From the NCBI GenBank assembly GCA_017458185.1, contig JAFTFY010000021.1, positions 1 through 64,000 of the forward strand: 64,000 nt of DNA. The letters run 5' to 3'. Within the stretch, counting starts at the first letter, position 1. Each line of letters starts with the position of its first letter. Both the position numbers and the translations under genes were made by a program. Below are positions 8,891 through 18,400 of this stretch, piece by piece. Origin of the DNA: Neisseriaceae bacterium (GTDB lineage Bacteria > Pseudomonadota > Gammaproteobacteria > Burkholderiales > Neisseriaceae). The notes below the pieces were generated by a model, which made no database searches, was not told the DNA's origin, and saw nothing but the letters and a program-made list of their open reading frames with translations.

Positions 8891-9655
8891 TTAATTTTGT
8901 TCAATCCATGCCAAAATCTCTTCGGCGACTTTTTCCCAGCCGTCTTCCGCAATCAACCAATGAGCGTGGTTGTAAAGCAAGCGATATTCGGCACAGTGCC
9001 TGTATTTATGCCATACATCAAACACCACGCTTGCGGGCATAATGTGGTCATCACTTGCGGACATAACCAGCATCGGGCATTGAATGTCTTGGGCGTTAAT
9101 CCGTGTGGTGTGTTGTTTGTCCAATGCCCAAAAACCCACTTCAAACAGCACGCGTCCCGATTCAAAGCCGATTTTGTCGAAAATCGCTTTGGCTTGTTTC
9201 TCATCGTGAATATTGTTCAAAATGGCGTATTTGGCTAATGGATAAGTGGCAGGAAAGGCTTTTTGCCAAAAGTTTGGCACCAGCATAATCGGAGCAAAAA
9301 TTTTCAGCACAGACGGACGCAAGGTAATAATGCCAGCAGGTGCGGCAGGCGTGAGCAACACCGCTTTTTCAAGCAAACCGCGAGCGGCTAACATTTGTGC
9401 CAAAAGCCCGCCCAAAGAATGCCCAATCACAATCGGCGGTTCATCTAATTTATTGATTTCATTGATTAAAAAATGAAGATAATCGTGCATGGACGCAGTG
9501 GCTAATTTGGGGTTCGGTTTGCGAATACCTGCCCCATGATAGGGCAAATCAGGAGCAATCACACGATAACCTTTTTGTTCAAAAAAAGCACGGTAATTAT
9601 CCCAACACCACGCCCCAACCCACATTCCGTGTATTATCAAAATGGTTTTACTCAT
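8891..9655 (-). CDS. Alpha/beta-hydrolase
   Basis: A 254-residue soluble hydrolase with the nucleophile elbow GHSLGGL, an oxyanion-hole region LIIHGMWVGAWCWD near the N-terminus, an acid region with MSASDDHIMPA and a late HAHWLIAEDGW that supplies the catalytic His. The fold is that of lipases, esterases and haloalkane dehalogenases; the substrate cannot be named. I chose the Met at 9655 (MSKTILIIHG) because the longer frame to 9685 adds a non-homologous stretch. It converges with the small membrane ORFs upstream in the window. Confidence 0.8.
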   Translation of the reverse strand: MSKTILIIHGMWVGAWCWDNYRAFFEQKGYRVIAPDLPYHGAGIRKPNPKLATASMHDYLHFLINEINKLDEPPIVIGHSLGGLLAQMLAARGLLEKAVLLTPAAPAGIITLRPSVLKIFAPIMLVPNFWQKAFPATYPLAKYAILNNIHDEKQAKAIFDKIGFESGRVLFEVGFWALDKQHTTRINAQDIQCPMLVMSASDDHIMPASVVFDVWHKYRHCAEYRLLYNHAHWLIAEDGWEKVAEEILAWIEQN

Positions 9656-9765
9656 TGTTTTCTTTCTGTGTGAAAGGGGAAACAAAGCGTTATTTTACCG
9701 TTTTATCAGGTTTATATGTGAAGAACGCTGTTTTATCTATTTCAGGCTGCCTGAAAAAAGATACG

Positions 9766-9807
9766 GTCATTGCGAGCCGTGATAAAATCACGGCGTACGC
9801 AATCTCC
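9766..9807 (+). repeat. REP-like palindrome with variable arm (copy 1)
   Basis: GTCATTGCGAG, then inner stem CCGTGAT-AAA-ATCACGG, then CGTACGCAATCTCC. It lies between two DUS (about 9740 and 9834). A separate hairpin, GTGTGGGCAAC-AA-GTTGCCCACAC, occurs at 9863-9886. Confidence 0.75.
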
Positions 9808-9913
9808 TTATTCGGAGAGCAGATTTAAACTTTTCAGGCAGCCTGAAAGATTGGATTGAAATGTGTGGGCAACAAGTTGCCCACACTACGCTTGCCATTT
9901 TAATAATAGTTTA

Positions 9914-10038
9914 TTTTTTACTTGATAATGTAATATTTTTACAATATGATGTAAAAAATTAACAAAAAGGAATTGATTTTTTACTTGACAATGTAATTAT
10001 TTTACATTAAAATGTAAAAAATCAACCAAAAAGGAATT
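9914..10038 (+). promoter_or_regulatory. Tandemly duplicated sigma70 promoter and leader of the parA-like gene
   Basis: Two ~61-bp direct copies (9914-9974 and 9977-10038) each contain TTTTTTAC, a -35 box, a 17-bp spacer, a -10 box, GTAAAAAA and AAAAAGGAATT. Promoter A is TTGATA (9922-9927) and TATGAT (9945-9950). Promoter B is TTGACA (9985-9990) and TAAAAT (10008-10013), both with 17-bp spacing. Within copy B, ATGTAA/TTACAT and TTTTTTAC/GTAAAAAA form inverted repeats that could be operator half-sites. Only the second AAGGAA is placed correctly for the start at 10043. Confidence 0.75.
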
Positions 10039-10042
10039 TATT

Positions 10043-11068
10043 ATGAAAAAAATACTAATTTGGAATAACAAGGGCGGTACTGGAAAAACCACATTATCAT
10101 TTCAATTGATTTGTGAATACGCCATTAACAATCCACAGTCTAAAATTTTGGCTATTGATGTTTGTCCTCAAGCCAATTTGTCTGAACTGTTTTTAGGTGG
10201 TTTAAGTCAAGGGGGAAGTACTAATCTTTTGCAAATTCAAGGTCGAATGCCGAGATCAACTATTGCAGGATATTTTCAATTAAGATTACCATCTCCTTAT
10301 TCTATTCCGAATTTCAATGCAACGGACTTTATAACTACACCAAATAGTTATAACAATAACATTCCTCCAAATATAGATTTAGTTTGTGGTGATCCATTAC
10401 TGGAACTTCAATCTACTGCAATTTCGACTTTGGCAAATACGCAAATTCCAGGTACAAATACTTGGTTGTCTGTGGTAAGTTGGATCAATGACTTTGTTGA
10501 ACAAATTAGAGATAAATATGATTTTATTATCTTTGATGCTAATCCAAGTTTTTCTATGTACACTCAAATTGCGGTTGCTGGGTCAGACTTTTTAGTTTTA
10601 CCAGTTATGGCAGATGATTCTTCTCGTAGAGCTATTCAAAATGCATTTTCATTAGTTTATGGTCTTAAACTTCCATCAGAAATATATGCAAAATATGCCT
10701 TTGCTGAAAAGTTAAAAGAAGCTAATAAACCTTTACCAAAGGTGCGTAGAATAGTGAAAAACAGATTAACTCAATATATGGGAGCGGCTTCTGCTTACCA
10801 TACTGTTTTGACAGCAATCGATGATGATGTGGAAAAACTATTACAATCAAATCCCGACATTTTTGATTTCACAAATGTAGTGGAAGGAATGAAAGAAGTG
10901 AGAGATTTCCAGACTACTGGTGTTGTATCAGCCGCAAGGGGGTGTCCATTCCAAAAACTTCGTGCTGGAACTTTGGATCTGTTAGGAAGACGAGTTCAAG
11001 TTAAGGAAGAATATAGACAAAATTGTATAAGGAATATAAACGAGTTAGCACAAGCAGTTTTCTTATAA
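10043..11068 (+). CDS. ParA-family ATPase without a ParB partner
   Basis: This 341-residue protein has the deviant Walker A motif of the ParA/MinD class (KGGTGKTT, residues 10-17), the A' motif as DVCPQANLS, and a Walker-B-like FIIFDANPSF. The middle holds VLPVMADDSSRRAIQN, like the switch region of Soj/ParA. No ParB-like gene, parS-type repeat or replication gene is next to it, so a partition role is not supported by context. Such orphan ParAs position protein complexes or belong to mobile DNA. It is AT-rich relative to htpG and has its own duplicated promoter, which fits horizontal acquisition. It converges on htpG. Confidence 0.78.
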   Translation: MKKILIWNNKGGTGKTTLSFQLICEYAINNPQSKILAIDVCPQANLSELFLGGLSQGGSTNLLQIQGRMPRSTIAGYFQLRLPSPYSIPNFNATDFITTPNSYNNNIPPNIDLVCGDPLLELQSTAISTLANTQIPGTNTWLSVVSWINDFVEQIRDKYDFIIFDANPSFSMYTQIAVAGSDFLVLPVMADDSSRRAIQNAFSLVYGLKLPSEIYAKYAFAEKLKEANKPLPKVRRIVKNRLTQYMGAASAYHTVLTAIDDDVEKLLQSNPDIFDFTNVVEGMKEVRDFQTTGVVSAARGCPFQKLRAGTLDLLGRRVQVKEEYRQNCIRNINELAQAVFL

Positions 11069-11220
11069 CGAAATATGTATATTTTTATACTTTAAATTCC
11101 AGCCATAGCGAGGGCAATTTTTTGCTCACGCTACTTTATTCAACTTATCAGGCAGCCTGAAATTATTCAATCCGTTTTTCTTGCTCGCAATGACGGTAGT
11201 CGTTTTATCCGTTACTACGC

Positions 11221-11245
11221 AAAAAAGGGAGCGAAACGCTCCCTG
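11221..11245 (-). terminator. Intrinsic terminator of htpG
   Basis: On the minus strand AGGGAGCG-TTT-CGCTCCCT is followed by six T. It lies just past the htpG stop codon. Confidence 0.85.
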
Positions 11246-11252
11246 AAAAATA

Positions 11253-13148
11253 TTAGCCTAATTCTGCCAATAAGCGGTTTAAGCGTTTTACAAAAACCGC
11301 TGGATTTTCGATTTTGCCGCCTTCGGCCAAAACTGCTTGGTCGAAAACTAATTCTACCAAGTCTTTGCGGCGTTCTTCGTTTTCTTCTGTGGCGATTTTG
11401 CTAATCAAAGCGTGTTGCGGGTTGATTTCCAAAATCGGCTTGTCGCCTGCCAAGCGGTCTCCCGCTCCTGCGGCTTCTAACATTTGCGTTAAGTGGCGGC
11501 TCATTTGGTTTTCGCCCACAACCAAGCACGCAGGGCTTTCGGTTAAACGGGCTGTGGCACGCACTTCGGCGACTTTGTCGCCCAAAACCGCTTTCATGCG
11601 TTCCACAGCGGTTTTGCCGCTTTCTTCTGCTTGTTTTTGTTGGGCTTTTTCTTCTTCGCTGGCGGTATTGCCTAAATCCAACGCACCTTTGGCGACACTC
11701 ACCAATTTTTTACCGTCAAATTCGTCTAAATTACCCACAACCCATTCATCAACACGGTCGGTTAAAAGCAACACTTCAATGCCTTTTTTGGCGAAGATTT
11801 CCAAGTGCGGACTGTCTTTGGCGGCGGCGTAATTGTCGGCGGTAATGTAATAAATTTTGTCTTGACCGTCTTTCATTCGTGCCACATATTCAGGCAGCGT
11901 AACCGTTTGCTCTGCCGAACCACTTTGGGAAGTGGCAAAACGACACAATTTCGCAATGCGTTCTTTATTCGCAAAGTCTTCGCCAATACCTTCTTTTAAG
12001 GTTGAGCCAAATTTTTGCCAAAATGCCGCATATTTTTCAGGCTGATTTTTTTGCAAATCTTCCAACAAAGCCAGCACTTTTTTCACGCTGCCTTGACGGA
12101 TTGCGTCCAAATCTTTGGATTGTTGCAAAATTTCACGCGACACATTCAAGGGCAAATCGCCGCTATCAATCACGCCACGCACAAATCGCAAGTAAAGCGG
12201 CATCAATTTTTTCGCATCGTCCATAATAAACACGCGTTTGACATACAATTTCACGCCGTGTTTGGGGTCTCGTTCGTATAAATCAAACGGCGCACGCGTG
12301 GGGATATACAACAAGCCCGAATATTCTTGCCGACCTTCAACCTTAAAATGCGTCCAAGCGGCGGCTTCATCGAAATTGTGCGAAATATGCTGATAAAATT
12401 CCTGATATTGCTCGTTTGTAATCTCGTTTTTCGGCAGCGTCCATAAGGCTTGGGCACGGTTAATCACTTCCAATTCGTCCGAATGAATAACATTGCCGTC
12501 ATCGTCATAATCGGGGGCTTTTTTCATATAAATCGGCACAGAAATGTGATCGCTATAAGTTTTCACAATACGCCGCAAAGCCCAGTCGGACAAAAATTCT
12601 TCTTCACCGTCTTTTAATTTCAAAATAATGCTTGTACCGCGTTCTTTTTTGCTGATTTTTTCAACCGAAAACTCACCGTCTCCTGTGGATTGCCAACGCA
12701 CCGCGTCTGTTTCAGGCAGCCCCGCACGGCGACTTTCTACCGTAACATTTTCTGCCACAATAAAAGACGAATAAAAGCCCACGCCAAACTGACCGATTAA
12801 ATGAGCGTCTTTCTTGGCATCGCCCGTTAAATTTTCCAAAAACGCTTTCGTGCCTGATTTGGCAATTGTGCCCAAATGTTCCACAATTTCCGCTTCACTC
12901 ATACCAATGCCGTTGTCGGTAATGGTAATGGTTTTTGCGTCTTTATCGGCGGTAATGGTGATTTTTAATTCGCCGTCATTGTCCAACAAAGCGTTGTTGT
13001 TCAAGGCTTCAAACCGCAATTTATCCACAGCGTCCGCCGCATTCGACACCAACTCGCGTAAAAAAATCTCTTTGTCCGAATACAAAGAGTGAATCATCAA
13101 ATGCAATAACTGTTTGATTTCTGTTTGAAAAGCATGCGTTTGTTTCAT
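11253..13148 (-). CDS. htpG: Molecular chaperone HtpG (bacterial Hsp90)
   Basis: This 631-residue cytosolic ATP-dependent chaperone has the full-length Hsp90 layout. The N-terminal GHKL ATPase holds [32 protein letters not shown], the lid, and [14 protein letters not shown]. The middle domain contains the conserved arginine region ([18 protein letters not shown]). The C-terminal dimerisation domain ends in LLAELG. Length and motifs match the family. A partial DUS lies at about 12712. It is followed by a strong terminator. Confidence 0.97.
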   Translation of the reverse strand: MKQTHAFQTEIKQLLHLMIHSLYSDKEIFLRELVSNAADAVDKLRFEALNNNALLDNDGELKITITADKDAKTITITDNGIGMSEAEIVEHLGTIAKSGTKAFLENLTGDAKKDAHLIGQFGVGFYSSFIVAENVTVESRRAGLPETDAVRWQSTGDGEFSVEKISKKERGTSIILKLKDGEEEFLSDWALRRIVKTYSDHISVPIYMKKAPDYDDDGNVIHSDELEVINRAQALWTLPKNEITNEQYQEFYQHISHNFDEAAAWTHFKVEGRQEYSGLLYIPTRAPFDLYERDPKHGVKLYVKRVFIMDDAKKLMPLYLRFVRGVIDSGDLPLNVSREILQQSKDLDAIRQGSVKKVLALLEDLQKNQPEKYAAFWQKFGSTLKEGIGEDFANKERIAKLCRFATSQSGSAEQTVTLPEYVARMKDGQDKIYYITADNYAAAKDSPHLEIFAKKGIEVLLLTDRVDEWVVGNLDEFDGKKLVSVAKGALDLGNTASEEEKAQQKQAEESGKTAVERMKAVLGDKVAEVRATARLTESPACLVVGENQMSRHLTQMLEAAGAGDRLAGDKPILEINPQHALISKIATEENEERRKDLVELVFDQAVLAEGGKIENPAVFVKRLNRLLAELG

Positions 13149-13219
13149 ATTGATTTTCCATTAAGTCATCATAATAAAACAGTAAATAGGGCGAAAAGCG
13201 GAAATTTCAAGATGAAAAA

Positions 13220-13437
13220 AGTTTTAGCTTACGCCATAGGCTCGCAGAAACTTCGGTTTGATTACTGCGTAATCCATTGATTTACTTTGTAAATCAATGA
13301 TTTTAGTCTGACGACTAAAATAAACCTTGTTTTAGCTTCACTTCGTTCGCAGAAATTGCGGTTTGATTGCTTCGCAATCCACTTTAACAAACTGCGTTTG
13401 TTAAAGGTTGATACTTCGTATCAACTAAACCTTGTTT
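13220..13437. repeat. Array of short perfect hairpins with 3-4 nt loops
   Basis: In ~220 bp there are consecutive self-complementary words: GATTAC-TGC-GTAATC, ATTGATTTAC-TTT-GTAAATCAAT, TTTTAGTC-TGAC-GACTAAAA, GATTGC-TTC-GCAATC, TTTAACAAAC-TGC-GTTTGTTAAA and TTGATAC-TTC-GTATCAA. Most stems close with C..G around TTC, TGC or TTT. No ORF crosses the array convincingly. Confidence 0.7.
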
Positions 13438-13653
13438 TCAGGCAGCCTGAAAAAATAAAACAGACATTGAAAACTGTCTCTTTTTTACAACACTTTTTCA
13501 GGCAGCCTGAAACTTATTTTTCACAAAAAAACGGACGATTTATAAAAAACTGTCCGTTTTTTCTATCAAGAATAAATTTTCAGGCAGCCTGAAAAAAGAG
13601 AATAAACATTAAACTGTCTCTTTTTTACAACACTTTTCAGGCAGCCTGAAAGA
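13438..13653. repeat. DUS cluster with 27-bp direct repeat between ponA and htpG
   Basis: Four DUS copies (about 13438, 13499, 13579, 13637) flank a 27-bp direct repeat beginning AAACTGTCTC, at 13471 and again at 13611. Each copy can form a terminator-like hairpin ending in TCTCTTTTTT. No gene is visible in the 505-bp gap 13149-13653. Confidence 0.75.
13527..13562. terminator. Bidirectional intrinsic terminator downstream of ponA
   Basis: AAAAACGGAC (13527-13536) pairs with GTCCGTTTTT (13552-13561), with A and T runs on both sides. It probably ends ponA transcription on the minus strand. Confidence 0.75.
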
Positions 13654-16005
13654 TTAAAACAAACTCTCCAAAGCAGGGTCTGACGGTTGTTCTTTTTGGG
13701 GTTGTTGCATTTCTGCAACGCTGTCATCTTGCCCTAACAAATCGCCGTCTTCACCTTCTTCGTCTGAACGATTGTCAATCGCTAAAAGTGGGTTAGTTAC
13801 TTGATATTCTTGATAATAATAGCGTCCATCGCGGGCAACCATATTCGCAGGAGCGGCTTCTTTTGCCACAGGAATATTCTTTAAGGCATATTGCATATAA
13901 TCTGCCCACAAAGGTGCGGCGGTTGTGCCGCCTGTGGCTTTTTTGCTAATGGTTTTCGGTTTGTCGTAGCCGATATACACCGCCGTGGATAGGGCAGGGG
14001 AATAGCCCACAAACCACACATCTTTGCTGTCGTTAGTAGTGCCTGTTTTGCCTGCAATATCGTTGCGTTTAATGCCTGCGGCGGCTTTGGCGGCTGTGCC
14101 GCGTTTGACCACATCTTTCATCATCTGCGTCATAATAAACGCATTGCGTTCGTCAATCACTTGTGGTGCGGTGTTGTGAGCAATTAACGGTTCGGTTTTG
14201 GCAAGCAAATTACCGTTGCTGTCGTAAATTTTGTCAATCACATACGGCGTTACACGATAGCCGCCGTTGGCAAATACCGCATAGGCTCTTGCCATTTCCA
14301 AAGGCGTAACCGAACCTGCCCCTAATGTCATTGTCAAACCATTCGGTTGATTTTTTGCAGGAAAACCAAAGCGTTGCACATAGTTATGCGTATATTGCGT
14401 GCCGATGGCCATCATAATGCGAACGGAAATAATGTTTTTCGACCACACCAACGCTTCGTGCATGGTCATTAAACCACGATATGTGCCGCCTGAATTTTTG
14501 GGCTCCCAAGTGGTGCCGTTGGGGCCTAAACCTGGTAAGGATAAAGGCTCATCGTTAAATTGCGTGGTTGCGGTAACGCCCCTTTGCAAAGCGGCAGAAT
14601 ACACAAACGGTTTGAACGAAGAACCAGGTTGCCGCAGGGCTTGCGTGGCTCGGTTAAATTCTTTTTGATAAAAATCGTAACCGCCAACCAGTGCTTTGAT
14701 TGCTCCATTTTGTGCGTCAATCGACACAATCGCCCCTTGAATTTCAGGCACTTGTGTCAGTTGCCAGTTGTCTTTGGTTTTCACCACACGCAAGACAGAA
14801 CCTGCTCGAACACGGCGTTCGCCATATTTGCTGTTGTTGATTGCGTCTGCCACAAATGCCATTGCCTTACCCTGCATAATCACAGGGCGGCGTTCCCCTT
14901 GAATCAACAGTTTCAGGCTGCCTGAATTCACTTCTAACACCAAAGCAGGCACTTTATCGCCGATTGGGTGCAAATTTGCCACATATTGTTGCGTGCGTTC
15001 GTCAAATTGTTCCGCAGGAATTTTACTTATATCCACAAACGCTTCCGCTCCTGCAAACTTGCCCACGCCAAAAGCGTCCAAGCGGCGTCGCAACATATTG
15101 GTTGCCATTTCTTGGTCTTTGCTATTGACCGTAGTATAAACCCGAAAACCGTTGGTATAAGCCGCTTCGCCATAGCGTTCATACATTTTTTGACGAGCCA
15201 TTTCTGCCACATACAACGCATATTCATTGACATTCACTTTGGCAGATTCATAGTGCAATTCTTTTGCAGCGGCTTCATCGTACTGTTGTTTGGTAATCAT
15301 ACCCAACTCACGCATATTGCCCAAAATATATAACTGGCGTTCTTTGGCTCGTTTGGGATTAACAATCGGATTGAATGCAGACGGGGCTTTGGGTAAGCCC
15401 GCCAACATGGCGGCTTCGGCTAAATCCAACTCTTCAACCGACTTGTTAAAATACGCCCTTGCCGCAGCAGAAAAGCCGTACGCCCTTTGTCCCAAATAAA
15501 TGTGGTTAAAATACAACTCCAAAATTTGGTCTTTATTCAGGGAGCGTTCAATTTTATATGCCATCAAGGCTTCATTGAACTTGCGTTCAAACGAGCGTTC
15601 GTTGGTCAAAAAGAAATTTTTCGCAACCTGTTGCGTAATGGTGCTTGCCCCAGATACCGTGCGACCTGCACGGAAATTACTGATTAACGCACGCACAACG
15701 CCAATCGTATCCACGCCCCAGTGTTCATAAAAGCGTTTATCTTCGGCGGCAATCACCGCGTTTTTCAATATATCAGGAAAGTCCTCAATCGCCGTAAAGG
15801 AGCGGCGTTCCTCGCCATAAGTACCGATTAACTGCCCGTCTGATGAGTAAATCAACAAGGGCATTTTGGGTTGATAATGGGTGATGGCGTCCAAATTCGG
15901 CAATTTAGGGTATGCCGTTTGCACAGCAACAGCGACAAAACCAATCGCAACCAAGACGGAAGCGACCAAAAAAGCACAAAGTGTTGCAAAAATTTTCTTT
16001 AACAT
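13654..16005 (-). CDS. ponA: Penicillin-binding protein 1A, bifunctional peptidoglycan synthase
   Basis: This 783-residue class A PBP polymerises and crosslinks peptidoglycan. An N-terminal signal anchor (about 5-28) tethers it to the inner membrane. The GT51 transglycosylase domain shows AAEDKRFYEHWGVD, GASTITQQVAKN and RSLNKDQILELYFN. The transpeptidase domain has the nucleophile in GSSFK (SxxK), then SKN and KTGTTNDSKD. The C-terminal tail is acidic and Gln-rich. Length is near that of Neisseria PonA (about 798). A DUS near 14911 is translated as SGSLK. It is divergent from pilM, as in Neisseria genomes. Confidence 0.95.
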   Translation of the reverse strand: MLKKIFATLCAFLVASVLVAIGFVAVAVQTAYPKLPNLDAITHYQPKMPLLIYSSDGQLIGTYGEERRSFTAIEDFPDILKNAVIAAEDKRFYEHWGVDTIGVVRALISNFRAGRTVSGASTITQQVAKNFFLTNERSFERKFNEALMAYKIERSLNKDQILELYFNHIYLGQRAYGFSAAARAYFNKSVEELDLAEAAMLAGLPKAPSAFNPIVNPKRAKERQLYILGNMRELGMITKQQYDEAAAKELHYESAKVNVNEYALYVAEMARQKMYERYGEAAYTNGFRVYTTVNSKDQEMATNMLRRRLDAFGVGKFAGAEAFVDISKIPAEQFDERTQQYVANLHPIGDKVPALVLEVNSGSLKLLIQGERRPVIMQGKAMAFVADAINNSKYGERRVRAGSVLRVVKTKDNWQLTQVPEIQGAIVSIDAQNGAIKALVGGYDFYQKEFNRATQALRQPGSSFKPFVYSAALQRGVTATTQFNDEPLSLPGLGPNGTTWEPKNSGGTYRGLMTMHEALVWSKNIISVRIMMAIGTQYTHNYVQRFGFPAKNQPNGLTMTLGAGSVTPLEMARAYAVFANGGYRVTPYVIDKIYDSNGNLLAKTEPLIAHNTAPQVIDERNAFIMTQMMKDVVKRGTAAKAAAGIKRNDIAGKTGTTNDSKDVWFVGYSPALSTAVYIGYDKPKTISKKATGGTTAAPLWADYMQYALKNIPVAKEAAPANMVARDGRYYYQEYQVTNPLLAIDNRSDEEGEDGDLLGQDDSVAEMQQPQKEQPSDPALESLF

Positions 16006-16124
16006 AGCAAATATTGTAAAATCATTAAAATAAAAGTTGCTTAAAGTATAAAGATAAAGTTAAACTTTTACCAGAACGGAAAAACGCATACCGTATTTCT
16101 AAAACAGAATAAAGGAATATTGCA

Positions 16125-17198
16125 ATGAGTGTGGGAAATAAAAAGACGAATAGCCTTCCCAGCCTATCGGGACGGTCTTTTGTCGGAGTGGATATCGGAG
16201 ACCACTCCATAAAAATGATGCAAGTTTCAAAACGCAGTGCAGATTCAGTGCAAATTGAAAGTTGTGCCATTACCCCCTTGCCTGCTGGCGTAGTTGTTGG
16301 CGGCAAACTTAACAATGTCGATGGATTGATTTCGTCCATTCAACAAACAGTCAGCCGCATGGGCGGTGTTGCAAAGAATGTCATCTTTGGCGTATCTGAC
16401 GCAACGGTTACTGTGCAGAACTTTGCGTATGACGCATCGTCTGGTTTGGACTTGGAAGGAGCAGCCGAATTTGAAGCCGCTCAAATTTCCGTGATTGACG
16501 ACATCAATTTCGATTACCAAGCCGTAGGCGAAGTGGGCAGAAATGGTCAAAATGTTTTATTGGCAATCGCCAAAAAAGAAGACATCGAACCATTCTTGGG
16601 TGCATTGGAAGAAGCCAACATTCCCCCCGTATTAGTGGATGTTGAACCAGTTGCACGCATCAATGCTTATTCCTACTGGATTAACCAAAACGCTCCTGAA
16701 TTAGAAAAAGCCGTTGTTGCCGTGTTTGAAGTGGGTGAAGAAAACACACAAGCATTGGTGTTGCAAAACGGTGCTTTGTTGTATAAACAAAACTTCTCTT
16801 TGGGTGGCAAAAACTTTACACGCGAATTACAGCGTGCCAGCCAAGTCAGTGCCGATGAAGCCGAGAAGATGAAAACTTCTGGTAGCAAATCGCAAGAATA
16901 CCAACAAGTTGCAGAATCCTTTAATTCTCAACTGTTGCAAGAAATTCAACGCGTTTTACAATTCTTCTACACTGTTGCCAGTGCGGCACAAAAAGTAGAA
17001 CGCATTTTCTTGACAGGTGGCGGTAGCCAAAGTGCAGGTGTTGCTGAATACATCACCGAGCATGCTGGTGTGAAAACGCAACTGTTACACCCTGCCAACG
17101 ATGTATCATTGTCAGGCAAGGTTAATCAAGAACAGTTTAAACAAAATGCTGCACGCTATACCGTTGCATTCGGTTTGGCATTAAGGGGGTTAGCATGA
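16125..17198 (+). CDS. pilM: Type IV pilus inner-membrane assembly protein PilM
   Basis: This 357-residue cytosolic actin-like ATPase is the inner platform of the type IV pilus machine and recruits PilN. Visible motifs: VGVDIGDHSIKMMQV near residues 20-34 (phosphate-1), AVFEVGEENTQALVLQ in the middle, and FLTGGGSQSAGVAEYI near residue 300 (adenosine motif). Start is at ATG after AAAGGAAT. It overlaps pilN by ATGA. Neighbours pilN-O-P-Q make it the first gene of the pilus alignment operon, needed for competence and twitching. Confidence 0.95.
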   Translation: MSVGNKKTNSLPSLSGRSFVGVDIGDHSIKMMQVSKRSADSVQIESCAITPLPAGVVVGGKLNNVDGLISSIQQTVSRMGGVAKNVIFGVSDATVTVQNFAYDASSGLDLEGAAEFEAAQISVIDDINFDYQAVGEVGRNGQNVLLAIAKKEDIEPFLGALEEANIPPVLVDVEPVARINAYSYWINQNAPELEKAVVAVFEVGEENTQALVLQNGALLYKQNFSLGGKNFTRELQRASQVSADEAEKMKTSGSKSQEYQQVAESFNSQLLQEIQRVLQFFYTVASAAQKVERIFLTGGGSQSAGVAEYITEHAGVKTQLLHPANDVSLSGKVNQEQFKQNAARYTVAFGLALRGLA

Positions 17199-17761
17199 TT
17201 AAACTTATTGGATTAAATTTACTACCCTACCGTGAAATTGAACGGAAGAAAAAATTAGACGCATTCAAACGCTTTATGTGGTTGAGTGTTCTGGCAGGCG
17301 TTATTGCTGCGGGTGTGGTGTGGTTCTTATTGGGTCAAGCCATCAGCAATCAAGAGGATCGTAACAGTTTCTTGAAGACTAATATTGCTGAATTGGACAA
17401 ACAAATCAAGGAAGTTGAGGCGTTAGAACAACGCAAACGCGAATTTATTGCACGCAAAGAAAAGATCGAAGAATTGCAGCATGAGCGCTTCCAAGTAGCG
17501 ATGATGTTCAATGATTTGAATCGCTTAATGCCTGAAGGTGCTTTTTTGACGCACATTCAAAGTAATGATGGCAAAACTTACAACCTAACAGGTGTTGCAT
17601 TAAGTGACAGTAAAGTTGCTTCATTTATGCGTTCTTTGCCCAGTACAGGCGTATTTTCTGTACCACAATTAGTGGAAATTAAAACAGAAAAAGGCGTTCA
17701 ACGCTTTACTATTAGTTCTAAACTTGTGAGTAAAGCAGGTTCACAACAAGATAAGAAATAA
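17195..17761 (+). CDS. pilN: Type IV pilus inner-membrane protein PilN
   Basis: This 188-residue bitopic protein has the conserved cytosolic N-terminal peptide IGLNLLPYRE (residues 5-14) that binds PilM. A membrane helix follows at about 28-48, then a periplasmic coiled coil (about 50-100) and an alpha/beta domain that pairs with PilO. Translation is coupled to pilM by ATGA overlap. Confidence 0.95.
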   Translation: MIKLIGLNLLPYREIERKKKLDAFKRFMWLSVLAGVIAAGVVWFLLGQAISNQEDRNSFLKTNIAELDKQIKEVEALEQRKREFIARKEKIEELQHERFQVAMMFNDLNRLMPEGAFLTHIQSNDGKTYNLTGVALSDSKVASFMRSLPSTGVFSVPQLVEIKTEKGVQRFTISSKLVSKAGSQQDKK

Positions 17762-17772
17762 GGGGTTTGATT

Positions 17773-18384
17773 ATGGCATCGAAATCATTGGATTTGAATA
17801 CAGCGTATTTGTGGCCTGCCCCTGTTAAATTATTGCTTGGGGTGTTGGTTGTTGTTGCGTTCTTGGTGGTAGGTTGGTTCGCTTTTTACAAAGAACAGAA
17901 AGAATCTCTGGATACAAAACAGAGACAGGAAGAAACGCTGAAGGCGGAATTTGATAAAAAAGCGAAAAAAGCAGCCAGTTTGCCTGTTTTGAAAAAGGAA
18001 TTGGTGGAATTAGAAGAGTCATTTGCCGTTTTGGTGAAACAATTGCCGACTGATGCGGAAATTCCTAATTTGATTCAAGAATTGAATCAGGCAGGTTCCA
18101 ATAACAGTTTGCAAATGTCTTCGACTAAACCATTGCCTGCACAAAAAGACGGTCCGGTGGAAATTTTGCCCTATTCTATTTCCACCAAAGGTTCGTATGA
18201 TCAATTCACCAAATTTGCCAAAGATGTGGGCAGTTTGTCGCGGATTGTGGTATTGAATACCGTGAATGTGACCACCGACAAGGATGGTAAGTTGGTATTG
18301 GATGCGAAAGCGAACACTTACAAAGCGGAACAGTCGTATGCAAAAGACAATGCGAATGTTGAAACTGAGTTTGTGAAGAAATAA
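17773..18384 (+). CDS. pilO: Type IV pilus inner-membrane protein PilO
   Basis: This 203-residue bitopic protein forms the PilN/PilO periplasmic heterodimer that links PilM to PilP. A membrane helix at about 20-40 is followed by a Lys/Glu-rich coiled coil (about 45-90) and a ferredoxin-like domain. I chose the ATG at 17773 with AGGGG at 17761-17765; the TTG six bases earlier is less likely. Confidence 0.93.
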   Translation: MASKSLDLNTAYLWPAPVKLLLGVLVVVAFLVVGWFAFYKEQKESLDTKQRQEETLKAEFDKKAKKAASLPVLKKELVELEESFAVLVKQLPTDAEIPNLIQELNQAGSNNSLQMSSTKPLPAQKDGPVEILPYSISTKGSYDQFTKFAKDVGSLSRIVVLNTVNVTTDKDGKLVLDAKANTYKAEQSYAKDNANVETEFVKK

Positions 18385-18400
18385 CAGGGAGCAGAAGGTT

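Noticed and set aside
9914..10038. Plasmid-type origin iterons
   Set aside because: Only two copies, each with a complete promoter, and no replication gene; promoter duplication is the simpler reading.
11314..11832. 172-residue ORF antisense to htpG
   Set aside because: It is a mirror of htpG codon use (Ser/Lys-rich), with no independent start signals.
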